19,467 nucleotides of DNA, taken from NCBI GenBank assembly GCA_021798415.1, contig JAJZGO010000021.1, positions 1 to 19,467 on the forward strand, in the 5' to 3' direction. Within the stretch, counting starts at the first letter, position 1; each line of letters begins with the position of its first letter. Shown here piece by piece: positions 1 through 6,750 of this stretch. Source of the stretch: Thermoplasmata archaeon. Lineage in GTDB: Archaea; Thermoplasmatota; Thermoplasmata; Lutacidiplasmatales; UBA184. The notes under the pieces were generated by a model. It had not been told where the DNA came from. It searched no databases and saw nothing but the letters and a program-made list of their open reading frames with translations. Made by a program: the position numbers and the translations under genes.

Positions 1-2
1 GC

Positions 3-3000
3 CTCGAGGCGGCGCTCGACCGGGGCGCCGACGTTTCGCCCGAGCAGTGGCCCGATACGGTTCCCGCGACCGAGAAGGCCGCCGAGGAGGTCACCGAGGC
101 CCTGAGGGAGCGGTGCGCGCTCGCGCTCGAGGCGCTCAAGTCGTCGCTCGACCAGACCGTCGACTACGGCGTCGACCCGTCCGCCGCCCGCCAGACGATC
201 GCGGAAGCGCTCGCGAGGATCACCCGGGCCCCGGCGCTCGAGATCGGCCCCATGTTCGTCGAGGCGCGTCGCTCCGCCGAGGAGCCGGTCGTCACCGTGA
301 TCGCCGGCATCCTCGACGAGATCCGGCCGAGGATCTCGAACGCACGTCGGCTCGGTCGGGACCCGAGCGAGGTCTTCGCGTCGATGAACCGGGCGCGCGA
401 GGCGATCCGGCTCAAGATCTACTCCGAAGCGTTCGCGGCGAGCCAGGAGGCGCTCGACCGGGTCGGACGGCTCACCGAGGACCTCGACACGGTCACCGAG
501 GAGCTCCAGTCGCTCGAGGAGATGAGCGCGCGGTTCCGGCGTTCGGGCTTCGCCGTCGAGCCGTTCGACGGGGTCCTCGCACGTCTCCGCCAGCATGTCG
601 AGCGGGCGGAGGTCGCGCCGGCGCGCGAGCTCCTGAGGGAGACGGTCGTTCGCCTCGGCCGCGACGCGCTCCAGTTCTACCTCGCCCGATGGACCGCGCT
701 CGACAAGGTCCGCGAGTACGCCCGGGAGCGGGAGTTCCTTTCGCCGTCCGTCGACGGGGGCCTGTCCGAGGCGCGCGAGCTCCTCGACCGTGGCGACCTC
801 GCGGACGCCGCCGAACGGATCGCTCGGAGCGAGGTCGAACTGCGGACCGCGGCCGCTCCGCACGTCGCGCACCGGGTGGAAGAGATGGAGCAGGGGCTCG
901 CCGACATCCCCGACGAGGCCCTGACCGCACCCGTCCGGCGCCTGCTCGCCGACGCGGACGTCGGCCTCCGGGTCAAAGAAGACCTCATCGGGTCGCTCGA
1001 TAGCCTGCGCCGGGCCGAGCGCGACTTCTCGGCGGTCTTCGCGGCCCACGCCTCCGCGCTCGTCGAGGGCCTCGAGGCCGAGCGCCGGGTCCTCGAGTCG
1101 ATGGGCGGCCCGAGCGACGAAGTCCAGCACCAGATCGACGAGGTCCAGCAGATCTTCAACATGGGCGATTTCGTGAAGGCGTCGCGGGCCTCCCAGGAGA
1201 TCCGGACGCGCGCGCTCCAGCAGCAGCTCTTGCGCAGCGAGGAGGCGGTCTCGCACGCGAAGCTCTCGCTCGTCGAACTCGAGACGATGGGCCTCGACCT
1301 CCGGGAGTTCCGCACGCAGCTCGATGCCGCGCAGACCGCGGCGCGCGCCTCCGAGCACCTCACCGCGTACCAGGCCGCGGCCCGACTCGAGGAGTCCGCG
1401 AGCCGCGCCCGCGCCGCCGCCCAGCAGATCCTCGAAGGGATCTCCCACGGTCAGGAGCACCTCGCCCGATTGCGGGGCGCGGGCGCGGACCCGGGGCCGT
1501 ACTACGAGGCCCTGCGGAACGCGCGGCTCGCGTTCCAGGCGCTCGAGTTCGACCGGGCGCGCGAGATCCTCGAGACGACCGAGACCCAGCTCGGCGAAGA
1601 GGACGCCCGCCTCGAGACCGGACGCCTGGTGGCCGAGATCGACCAGCTCGTCGAGGACGGGCGGCGGCTCGCCGCGCCGATGGAACCGTTCGCCGCGCGC
1701 GCCCACCAGTTGAAGACCGAGCGCGCTACGGCCCCCGCCGGCGCGACGCGCACGGGCGCGCGGCTCCTCCACGAGGAGCTGACGGCCGTGTTGCGACCCG
1801 TGCTCGAGGAGAACCTGCGCGCGCTCGAGCGCGACCTCGACATCGCCCGCTCCGCGGGCGTCGACCTCGTCCCGATCCTCGAGCCGCTCGGCGAGGCGCG
1901 GCGGCGCATCGGGCTCCCCGTACCGATCGGTGCCGCGACGCTCCTGGACGAGGCGCGCCGCGAGTTCGTCTCCACCCGGGGCCTGGTCGAACACGGGCAG
2001 CGCGTGGCGAAGCGCGCCCGGGAGGCGTTCGCCGAAGCGGAGCTCCTGCACGTCGACACGGTCGCGCTCCGCGGCGGGATGGACCGGCTCGAACAGCTGC
2101 TCGGCGAGAAGCAGTTCGCCCGGGTCATCGAGCTCGGCGGGCCGCTCGAGCGCGAACTCCTCCAAGCGACGTACCAGCACGTCTCGAAGACCCTCGCGGG
2201 CTTCCAGGCGACGCTCTCGCGGCTCCGCCACACGGGCGCGGACACCTCGCTCGCGGAGAACCTCCTCCACCAGGCCCGGATGGCCCTCGACGAGGGCCGG
2301 TCGGTCGAAGCGCTCCAGCTCGCCGCGAAGAGCGAGACCGAACTCGAGCGCGTCGAGCTCCAGCGCCGCCTCGCCGAAGGGTCGGTCGAGGCGACCGGCG
2401 CCGCGATCGCCCGGACCGTCGCGGAGGGGATCCTCGCGCCCGTCGCCTCCCAGGAGTTCGAGGCGGCCAAGGCCGCCCTCCAACAGCACGCCTACCCCGA
2501 CGTCCTCGAGCGCGCGATGGCCGCGATCGACGCGCTCGGCGTCGCCCGCGAAGCGCACCGCCGGGCCCGCGAGGCGGTCAGCGGGGCCGACCGCCAGATC
2601 GCGGAAGCGATCGAGAACCACGCCGACGTCGCGGAGGCCGCCGGCCACCTCGGCCAGGGACGGCACCTTCTCGAGCTCGGCCAGTATTCGGAGGCGATCC
2701 GCATCGGTCGCGAGGCGACCGAGATGGCCCGATGGGCGATCGAGCGCCTCGTCGCGACGCCGCTCGGCGAGCTCCGCCGGCAGATCGAGTCGGCCCGCAA
2801 GGAGGGTCTCACGACCGAGGTCGACGCGATCGACGCGATCGCGGGAGAGGCCGAGGCGGCCCTGCGCACGCGCGACTGGGGCCGGGTCCGCGAGGCTCTC
2901 GACCGGGGCACGGTGGCGAGCCGGCGCCTGTTCGAGTCGGTCGTCGACGGCCGCTACCGGGAGGTCGAGGCCGAGTACGGACGCTCGGGCCCTCCGAGCG

Positions 3001-3758
3001 CGGCGGAGACGGCGCGACGCGAGGAGGTCGTGGGACAGCTCGCGACCCTGCGCGAGCGTCGGGACTTCGGCGGCGCGCTCGTCCTCCTCCGCGCGGAGCT
3101 CGAGGTCGCGCGGCGCCGTCGGGCGGAGGAGCTCGAAGCGAAGATGGCGGTGTTCAAGGACCGCCTGTGGATCGGCGAGCGGCTCGGAGTCGACACGACG
3201 CCCATGATGCAGACGTTCAGCGAGGCCCGCGCGGCGCTCGATGCCCATCGCCTCCCGGAGGCCGAGGCGGGCCTCGCGCGCGCGAGCGCGGCCCTCGAGC
3301 CGGCGATCCGCGAACCGTTCGTCGCCCGGCGCAAGGAGCTCGGCGCCGAGGTGACGTTCGCCGAGGAAGGTCTCCACGTGACGGTCGGCCCGGTCCGCGA
3401 GCGCCTGAAGGAGATCGAGGAGCTCGACCGGTCGGGCCGCCTCCTCGACGCGGCGCGGCTGCTCATCTCCACGGAGGAGGAGCTCAACCTCCGGAAGTCC
3501 CTCCATCGCGAGCTCATGAATCTCCACTACCTCATCGACGCCGGGCTCGTGCGGGCGCACGAACGGCACGTCGACACGACCGAGGCGCGGGCGCTGCTCG
3601 TCGAATCGATCCGGCTCCGGGACCAGGGCTACCCCTTAGCGCTCGCGAAGGCGCGCGAGGCGCTGAAGAAGCTCCAGGAGACGGGGACGAGCGAGAGCCC
3701 CGGGGTCTCGGCGGCGGCCCCGTTCTGGCCGTTCCGCCGGCCCCCGAGCACGCCGTAG
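3..3758 (+). CDS. Giant all-helical repeat protein (5' end outside window)
   Basis: The reading frame is open from the first bases, so the start lies left of the window; 1251 residues are visible, ending in TAG at 3756. An internal ATG at 252 is not a convincing start because repeats continue upstream of it. The protein is almost entirely helical, rich in Ala, Arg, Glu and Leu, has no Cys in the visible part, and shows no signal peptide or membrane segment. It is made of degenerate repeats of about 63 residues, each beginning with a G-x-D or H-x-D turn (for example AGADPG, SAGVDLVP, RHTGADTS, RLGVDTTP), then an ALxxAR helix and an EAxxL...ExEL helix. The C-terminal ~20 residues are Pro/Ser/Ala-rich and probably disordered. 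I do not recognise the family. A solenoid or long rod acting as a scaffold is an inference; an SMC-like role is possible, but no ATPase motifs are visible. Confidence 0.9.
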   Translation, partial: LEAALDRGADVSPEQWPDTVPATEKAAEEVTEALRERCALALEALKSSLDQTVDYGVDPSAARQTIAEALARITRAPALEIGPMFVEARRSAEEPVVTVIAGILDEIRPRISNARRLGRDPSEVFASMNRAREAIRLKIYSEAFAASQEALDRVGRLTEDLDTVTEELQSLEEMSARFRRSGFAVEPFDGVLARLRQHVERAEVAPARELLRETVVRLGRDALQFYLARWTALDKVREYAREREFLSPSVDGGLSEARELLDRGDLADAAERIARSEVELRTAAAPHVAHRVEEMEQGLADIPDEALTAPVRRLLADADVGLRVKEDLIGSLDSLRRAERDFSAVFAAHASALVEGLEAERRVLESMGGPSDEVQHQIDEVQQIFNMGDFVKASRASQEIRTRALQQQLLRSEEAVSHAKLSLVELETMGLDLREFRTQLDAAQTAARASEHLTAYQAAARLEESASRARAAAQQILEGISHGQEHLARLRGAGADPGPYYEALRNARLAFQALEFDRAREILETTETQLGEEDARLETGRLVAEIDQLVEDGRRLAAPMEPFAARAHQLKTERATAPAGATRTGARLLHEELTAVLRPVLEENLRALERDLDIARSAGVDLVPILEPLGEARRRIGLPVPIGAATLLDEARREFVSTRGLVEHGQRVAKRAREAFAEAELLHVDTVALRGGMDRLEQLLGEKQFARVIELGGPLERELLQATYQHVSKTLAGFQATLSRLRHTGADTSLAENLLHQARMALDEGRSVEALQLAAKSETELERVELQRRLAEGSVEATGAAIARTVAEGILAPVASQEFEAAKAALQQHAYPDVLERAMAAIDALGVAREAHRRAREAVSGADRQIAEAIENHADVAEAAGHLGQGRHLLELGQYSEAIRIGREATEMARWAIERLVATPLGELRRQIESARKEGLTTEVDAIDAIAGEAEAALRTRDWGRVREALDRGTVASRRLFESVVDGRYREVEAEYGRSGPPSAAETARREEVVGQLATLRERRDFGGALVLLRAELEVARRRRAEELEAKMAVFKDRLWIGERLGVDTTPMMQTFSEARAALDAHRLPEAEAGLARASAALEPAIREPFVARRKELGAEVTFAEEGLHVTVGPVRERLKEIEELDRSGRLLDAARLLISTEEELNLRKSLHRELMNLHYLIDAGLVRAHERHVDTTEARALLVESIRLRDQGYPLALAKAREALKKLQETGTSESPGVSAAAPFWPFRRPPSTP
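27..3640 (+). repeat. Tandem ~63-residue (about 190-nt) degenerate protein repeats
   Basis: Numbering from the ATG at 252, the turn motif recurs near residues 35, 99, 165, 220, 285, 347, 411, 472, 536, 600, 662, 727, 790, 852, 914, 979, 1040 and 1106, so the spacing is 62-64 residues with few exceptions. Two more copies lie upstream of 252 (codons for GAD near 24 and GVD near 168), one at a shorter spacing of 48. The repeats are diverged at the DNA level, so this is an old protein architecture and not a recent DNA duplication. The count was made by eye and individual boundaries are approximate. Confidence 0.7.
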
Positions 3759-3767
3759 CGCGTCCGC

Positions 3768-4223
3768 CTACGACGAGAGGAATCCCGAACCGACGCCCGA
3801 CACCGGTCCCGGCGGGAGGCCCCGCGGCGGACCGAGCGTCAGCCGGTCGTACTCGACCTGGTGGCGGATCCCTCGGCGGCGCAGGAGCACCGAGACCTGC
3901 TCGGTGATCTGGACGACCTCCTGGCAGCGCGCGGGCTTCGTGAAGTAGAATTCCGCCCGGCGCTCCTCGACGATCGGGAAGATCAGGCGGAGGCCGAACG
4001 CGTCCTGGCGGTTGTAGCCGACCGGCTTTCGGTTCGCCTTCAGGTCCCGCAGGTTCTCGTCGAGCAGGACCTCGGGGAGGAGGGGGTCCGACTCCTTCAC
4101 GAACGGCCGGTTCATCTCCACCACGCGTTTGTGGATCTCGGGATACACGCGAATCAGGTCCCGGTACGACCGCTTCGAGTCGAGAAGGATGTGGCCGCTG
4201 CGCGCTTTGACGGGTGGGGTCAC
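3768..4223 (-). CDS. Unrecognised 151-aa protein
   Basis: The start is GTG at 4223 and the stop TAG at 3770-3768, nine bases from the convergent stop of the repeat protein. The coding frame shows strong G/C bias at third positions and a mixed alpha/beta composition, with a central aromatic/basic stretch (PVGYNRQDAFGLRLIFP, about residues 67-83) and then EFYFTK near 91-96. The last ~20 residues are Gly/Pro-rich and probably disordered. There is no signal peptide, membrane segment or Cys pair. A weak box-A-like GCTAAGAGC centred near 4248 would place transcription initiation at the GTG, which supports a leaderless start. I cannot name a family; basic, aromatic patches would fit nucleic-acid binding, but that is only a guess. 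Confidence 0.8.
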   Translation of the reverse strand: MTPPVKARSGHILLDSKRSYRDLIRVYPEIHKRVVEMNRPFVKESDPLLPEVLLDENLRDLKANRKPVGYNRQDAFGLRLIFPIVEERRAEFYFTKPARCQEVVQITEQVSVLLRRRGIRHQVEYDRLTLGPPRGLPPGPVSGVGSGFLSS

Positions 4224-4243
4224 GTTCGAACGAGCCCCTGCCG

Positions 4244-4251
4244 GCTCTTAG
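4244..4251 (-). promoter_or_regulatory. Box-A-like element for the 151-aa gene
   Basis: On the minus strand GCTAAGAG lies about 25 nt upstream of the GTG at 4223. It resembles the other CTAA-type boxes of this window, but it is short and GC-flanked, so the call rests mainly on its spacing. Confidence 0.4.
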
Positions 4252-4420
4252 CGCTTCGCCCGGGGCGCGAGCGCGCGGTCCCACGGCCCCGCACGGCCCC
4301 TCTTCCGACCGACGGACGTCGCTCCCCCGCCCGGGCGCTCGAGCGGCCCGACCGACCCGGCCCTCGTGCCGGGCGCCGGGAGCCCCACTTTGCTCCCGGG
4401 CGAGGACCCGGAACGGCGAA

Positions 4421-4431
4421 AGCCTCAAAGA
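4421..4431 (+). promoter_or_regulatory. Possible box A for tRNA-Glu
   Basis: GCGAAAG followed by CCTCAAAGA lies about 25-35 nt upstream of the mature tRNA 5' end. A purine-rich BRE-like run before a weak A/T-rich core is typical of archaeal stable-RNA promoters, but the core is poor. Confidence 0.3.
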
Positions 4432-4455
4432 GGCGTTTCCCTACGGGCGCGTGGC

Positions 4456-4558
4456 GCTCCCGTAGTCTAGTGGTCAAGGATAGAGGCCTCTCGAGCCTCT
4501 GACGCGGGTTCAAAGCCGGTCGGGACCGAGCCGGCCGGGGGAACTCCCGCCGGGAGCA
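4456..4558 (+). tRNA. tRNA-Glu (CUC anticodon) with a T-loop intron
   Basis: A full cloverleaf can be drawn. The acceptor stem is GCTCCCG (4456-4462) with CGGGAGC (4551-4557), and the discriminator is A4558. The D arm is GTCT/GGAT with loop AGTGGTCAA. The anticodon stem is GAGGC/GCCTC around loop CTCTCGA, giving anticodon CTC, hence Glu reading GAG. The variable loop is TGAC. The T stem GCGGG (4504-4508) pairs with CCCGC (4546-4550), but between TTCAAA and the final T of the loop there are 30 extra bases, read as an intron. Removing them gives a normal seven-base loop TTCAAAT. CCA is not encoded in full (CCT follows the discriminator). The anticodon loop itself carries no intron. Confidence 0.9.
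4515..4544 (+). other. 30-nt intron in the T loop of tRNA-Glu
   Basis: The exon boundary is placed after TTCAAA (loop position about 59); a shift of one or two bases is possible because of the neighbouring A residues. Exon GTTC (4508-4511) can pair with intron-end GAAC (4541-4544), with short unpaired AAA and TC flanking it and the T stem outside. This is close to the bulge-helix-bulge motif cut by archaeal splicing endonuclease. The intron is G/C-rich and can fold on itself (CCGG at 4516-4519 with CCGG at 4535-4538). Introns at T-loop positions are known in some archaea. Confidence 0.8.
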
Positions 4559-4750
4559 CCTACAAACAGGGGCGATACTCGCTCAATTCGGCCCATTAGA
4601 TGGGTGGATGGTTCGATCGCGGCCACGAGCTGAAGAGACCCGGGTCGCATCGCACACCGCCGATAGCAGGGACCCTAAGAGCGAAAGATCGAGGGATCCG
4701 ATCCCGACCGGCGCGATATAGACCGTGGAGCTCGCCGGGAGCGCCGCAGT

Positions 4751-5094
4751 ATCCACCGGACGAACAGTGAATCGGCCGACGCCATTCTAAAGGGCGGTTT
4801 CAAGGACCACCGAGGAACCCATCTCACGAATCGAGAGCGGTCAGGAGTTTGGCTCTCCAGCGAACCGCTGGACGCAAATGAGGGCGCGTTCGGAGACGTC
4901 CTCCTTGTCGTGGACCTCGACCTCGACTCGAAGAAGATCGCCCGTACGAGTGGGTCGAAGGAGGAAAGGGCTACCGGGGGTTCTTCGTGCCTGCCCGCCT
5001 CGTCAACGGGCGCGGGAAGGTTCGAGTTGTCGAAACCCGGCGATTGCGCGACGCTCGGTCGCTCTTCGTCCGGGGTGCGGACCGATTCCGATAG
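4751..5094 (+). pseudogene. Frameshifted gene for a small 'HRT...YEWVE' protein, possibly ADP-ribosyltransferase-like
   Basis: Two plus-strand frames join into one sensible protein. The first, from 4751, reads IHRTNSESADAILKGGFKD, later SGVWLSSEPLDANEGAFGD and VLLVVDLDLDSKKIA up to about 4942. The second, one base out of register, reads YEWVEGGKGYRGFFVPARLV from 4945 and continues to a TAG at 5092-5094. A single-base deletion near 4942 explains the break. No good start codon precedes the HRT motif, so the 5' end also looks damaged. The order HRT / AILxxGF / GVWLS / LxVxL / YEWVEEGKxYREFxVP is one I associate with small hypothetical proteins of bacteria and archaea. The N-terminal H-x-T followed by a helix recalls ADP-ribosyltransferase folds, but this assignment is tentative. 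Third-position bias is weaker than in neighbouring genes, which fits decay or transfer. Confidence 0.6.
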
Positions 5095-5130
5095 ACGGTC
5101 TCGGGTCTGCAAGTGGTGGGGAAACCGTCG

Positions 5131-5593
5131 TTACGCATGCCCGAGGCTCGTCACCCTACCCTCCGATGGGTCGGTCCAGGAGATCCCGACCGCGCCGTCG
5201 CTGGCGTACCTCGTGTGCGGCGCACCACGGGCCCCGCACCGGTTGACGTCCCGTCAATCGTCCCCGACGGCTCCGTGACGAGAATCGTGACCCCCGGCAC
5301 GCCCCCGGCAGGACAGCCGGCCACCAGAGCCAGAAGGACGCCCCGTGGAGACGGACGACATCCGGGTTCGACGCATTCGCGCCCGACGGGACGCTCACCT
5401 CGGCGTACCAGTAGACACCCTGAGGAGTGAAGGTCACGGAGGATGCCCCGACGACCGCCGCCCCGACAAGAACGCCGCAAGCCACGGCGACGAGCGCGAG
5501 ATTCCGTGAGCGGCGTCGAACCCGTGGTCGGGGATGCGGGATGGAAGGTTCGCCGGTCGCGAACCAGCCCATGGGCCCTAGAGCCTTGAGCAT
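5131..5593 (-). pseudogene. Membrane-anchored exported protein broken by two frameshifts
   Basis: The minus strand opens at ATG 5593 or 5572. It reads an Arg-rich N-terminus, a transmembrane segment (NLALVAVACGVLVGAAVVGA) and an external segment TFTPQGVYWYAEVSVPSG to LHGASF near 5333. The sense then moves to a second frame (GGVPGVTILVTEPSGTIDG, about 5325-5230). It moves again to a third (YASDGAVGISWTDPSEGRV, from 5208) ending in TAA at 5133-5131. Each piece continues the previous one plausibly, so this looks like one ~145-residue lipoprotein-like or membrane-anchored surface protein with two indels. Sequencing error is possible but less likely with two shifts in 130 nt. The next gene upstream on the same strand has the same architecture, so the two may be diverged tandem copies. 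Confidence 0.6.
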
Positions 5594-5645
5594 ACCTTGA
5601 GGCGTCGGTCCCCCGTTCGCTCTACTCCGAGGTCTACCGGGAGGG

Positions 5646-6035
5646 TCAGAGCGGGAGAAGGGGGCCTGTGTAGGTGCCGACCACGTCGGCCGGAAAGCAA
5701 GGTCCGGGTCCTGGACAGGATGATCCGAACTCGTACACCCCACCCGTCGAGACGAACGAACCGCTTCCTTGGGTGCCGTTCGATTGGTAGGCGACCTCCC
5801 CCGCGGAACAACTCACCACGAAAAAGTACGTCCGCCCCCCGGCGGACCAGTGGAATGTCACGGTCGTTCCTGAGGTGGTCGCGATCCCCGTGCAGGTAGG
5901 TTCGAGATCATAGATCGCCGCTCCGTCCATCGTGAAGGCTCGAGGCACAGGAAGCAGGATGAGCACGAGGAAAGTGGCCGCGACCACTCCCGCGGAGATC
6001 CCGACGACGAGGTGACGCCGCCTCTTCAGGAGCAT
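5646..6035 (-). CDS. Small membrane-anchored extracytoplasmic protein (129 aa)
   Basis: ATG at 6035 is preceded by GGGAG (6045-6041), a usable ribosome-binding site. Residues 1-7 are basic (MLLKRRR) and are followed by a hydrophobic segment at about 9-29 (VVGISAGVVAATFLVLILLP), an N-terminal anchor or uncleaved signal. The remainder is Ser/Thr/Gly-rich with beta-strand character and four Cys residues (in DLEPTCTG, VVSCSAG and SSCPGPGPCFP), which could form disulfides outside the cell. Such short anchor-plus-beta-domain proteins are common and poorly characterised in Thermoplasmata-like archaea. I recognise no named family. It lies 52 bases upstream of the broken gene of similar architecture on the same strand. 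Confidence 0.75.
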   Translation of the reverse strand: MLLKRRRHLVVGISAGVVAATFLVLILLPVPRAFTMDGAAIYDLEPTCTGIATTSGTTVTFHWSAGGRTYFFVVSCSAGEVAYQSNGTQGSGSFVSTGGVYEFGSSCPGPGPCFPADVVGTYTGPLLPL

Positions 6036-6071
6036 GCGGACTCCCGGTTCTCTGGCAAGGCGGAGCCCGCA

Positions 6072-6078
6072 GATAACG
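6072..6078 (-). promoter_or_regulatory. Box-A-like element for the 129-aa membrane protein
   Basis: CGTTATC on the minus strand predicts initiation near 6049, leaving a leader of about 14 nt that carries the GGGAG ribosome-binding site. This is one of the few genes here with a visible leader. Confidence 0.35.
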
Positions 6079-6168
6079 AGAATGCGAACGCTCGGGACCA
6101 GGGTTCACGCGGTCCCCCGTAGCGTCGCCTGAGGGTCCGATCGGCCCCCGAAGCGTGGCCTTGGTCGA

Positions 6169-6486
6169 CTACCTGAGTACAACTCGCTCGTCGTAGGAGA
6201 ACTCGACGCGCTTGCACTCCCCGCACCGCCACGCGGGGAACCGTGGCCGACGAGCGAGGACCCCGAAGGCGAGTGACGGGCTGTCCACGAGCTTGATCCC
6301 GACCGACGACTCGTAGTCCCCGTGGCCGCGGGGGTCGATCGCTCCCTGGGGTACCCAGGCGATGGAGGCTCCATACGTGCCGGTCCAGGTCTGACCCATC
6401 ACGGCTCCGCTCTCCATTGGCTTTCCGCACGTTGGACAAGCCCGGCCCGCTCGCTGTGGAAGGGGGGATTCGGTCTTCTCGGACAC
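6169..6486 (-). CDS. Small zinc-ribbon protein (PF20097/DUF6487-like)
   Basis: This 105-residue protein starts at GTG 6486. A CPTCGKPMESG motif (C17, C20) is paired with WRCGECKRVEFSY (C88, C91), forming a four-Cys zinc ribbon with a ~67-residue insert. The CPxCGxxMxxG ... xRCxxCxxxxFxY layout is the one used by small PF20097-type proteins, whose function is not known. There is no signal peptide or membrane segment, so it is probably cytoplasmic. A TAATTA box 25-30 nt upstream fits leaderless initiation at this GTG and argues against a longer N-terminus. It stands alone, in the same orientation as the membrane-protein genes after it. Confidence 0.8.
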   Translation of the reverse strand: MSEKTESPLPQRAGRACPTCGKPMESGAVMGQTWTGTYGASIAWVPQGAIDPRGHGDYESSVGIKLVDSPSLAFGVLARRPRFPAWRCGECKRVEFSYDERVVLR

Positions 6487-6510
6487 CGAAGGGCGGGAGG
6501 CAAGGTCTCG

Positions 6511-6516
6511 TAATTA
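6511..6516 (-). promoter_or_regulatory. Box A (GCTAATTAC) of the zinc-ribbon gene
   Basis: This palindromic TAATTA is centred 27 nt upstream of the GTG at 6486, in otherwise GC-rich DNA. The distance fits a leaderless archaeal transcript. Confidence 0.55.
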
Positions 6517-6750
6517 GCTCTGCACGGGGCGACCCCGCTCTCGTCGCGGCAGGCTCCCCACGTCCAGTCGAGCGCGATCGACGCGCGGACGGAGCGCAGT
6601 GCCTCACATCCCGCGTGGCTCTCGTGCTGGGGCTACCCACTGGGGCGAGATCGGTGAAGGCGTGGGAGCACCCTCCCTCCCGGTCGGACGGTCGGGGGAC
6701 ACCCCGAGCCTCGAAACGGAGTCCTCGGTCGCGCCGTTCGTCGTCCCGGC

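Noticed and set aside
47..1003. Long open frames overlapping the giant repeat protein on both strands
   Set aside because: They are Arg/Pro/Gly-rich shadows created by GC-rich codons and show none of the repeat regularity of the real frame.
4693..4705. GGGAT-CCG-ATCCC hairpin as a terminator
   Set aside because: The stem is only five pairs, there is no T-run, and archaeal termination does not rely on such hairpins.
4733..4742. Ten-base match (CGCCGGGAGC) to the tRNA 3' end as a possible att repeat
   Set aside because: It is too short and GC-rich to be distinguished from chance, and no integrase or second boundary was found.
4675..5112. A 145-residue minus-strand open frame
   Set aside because: It is Ser/Arg/Pro-rich without motifs, and the plus strand carries a coherent, frameshifted protein over the same bases.
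6487..6750. A hidden gene in the spacer before the glycosyltransferase 3' end
   Set aside because: All frames were read and none shows motifs, a promoter-supported start or native codon bias; only the zinc-ribbon promoter is present.
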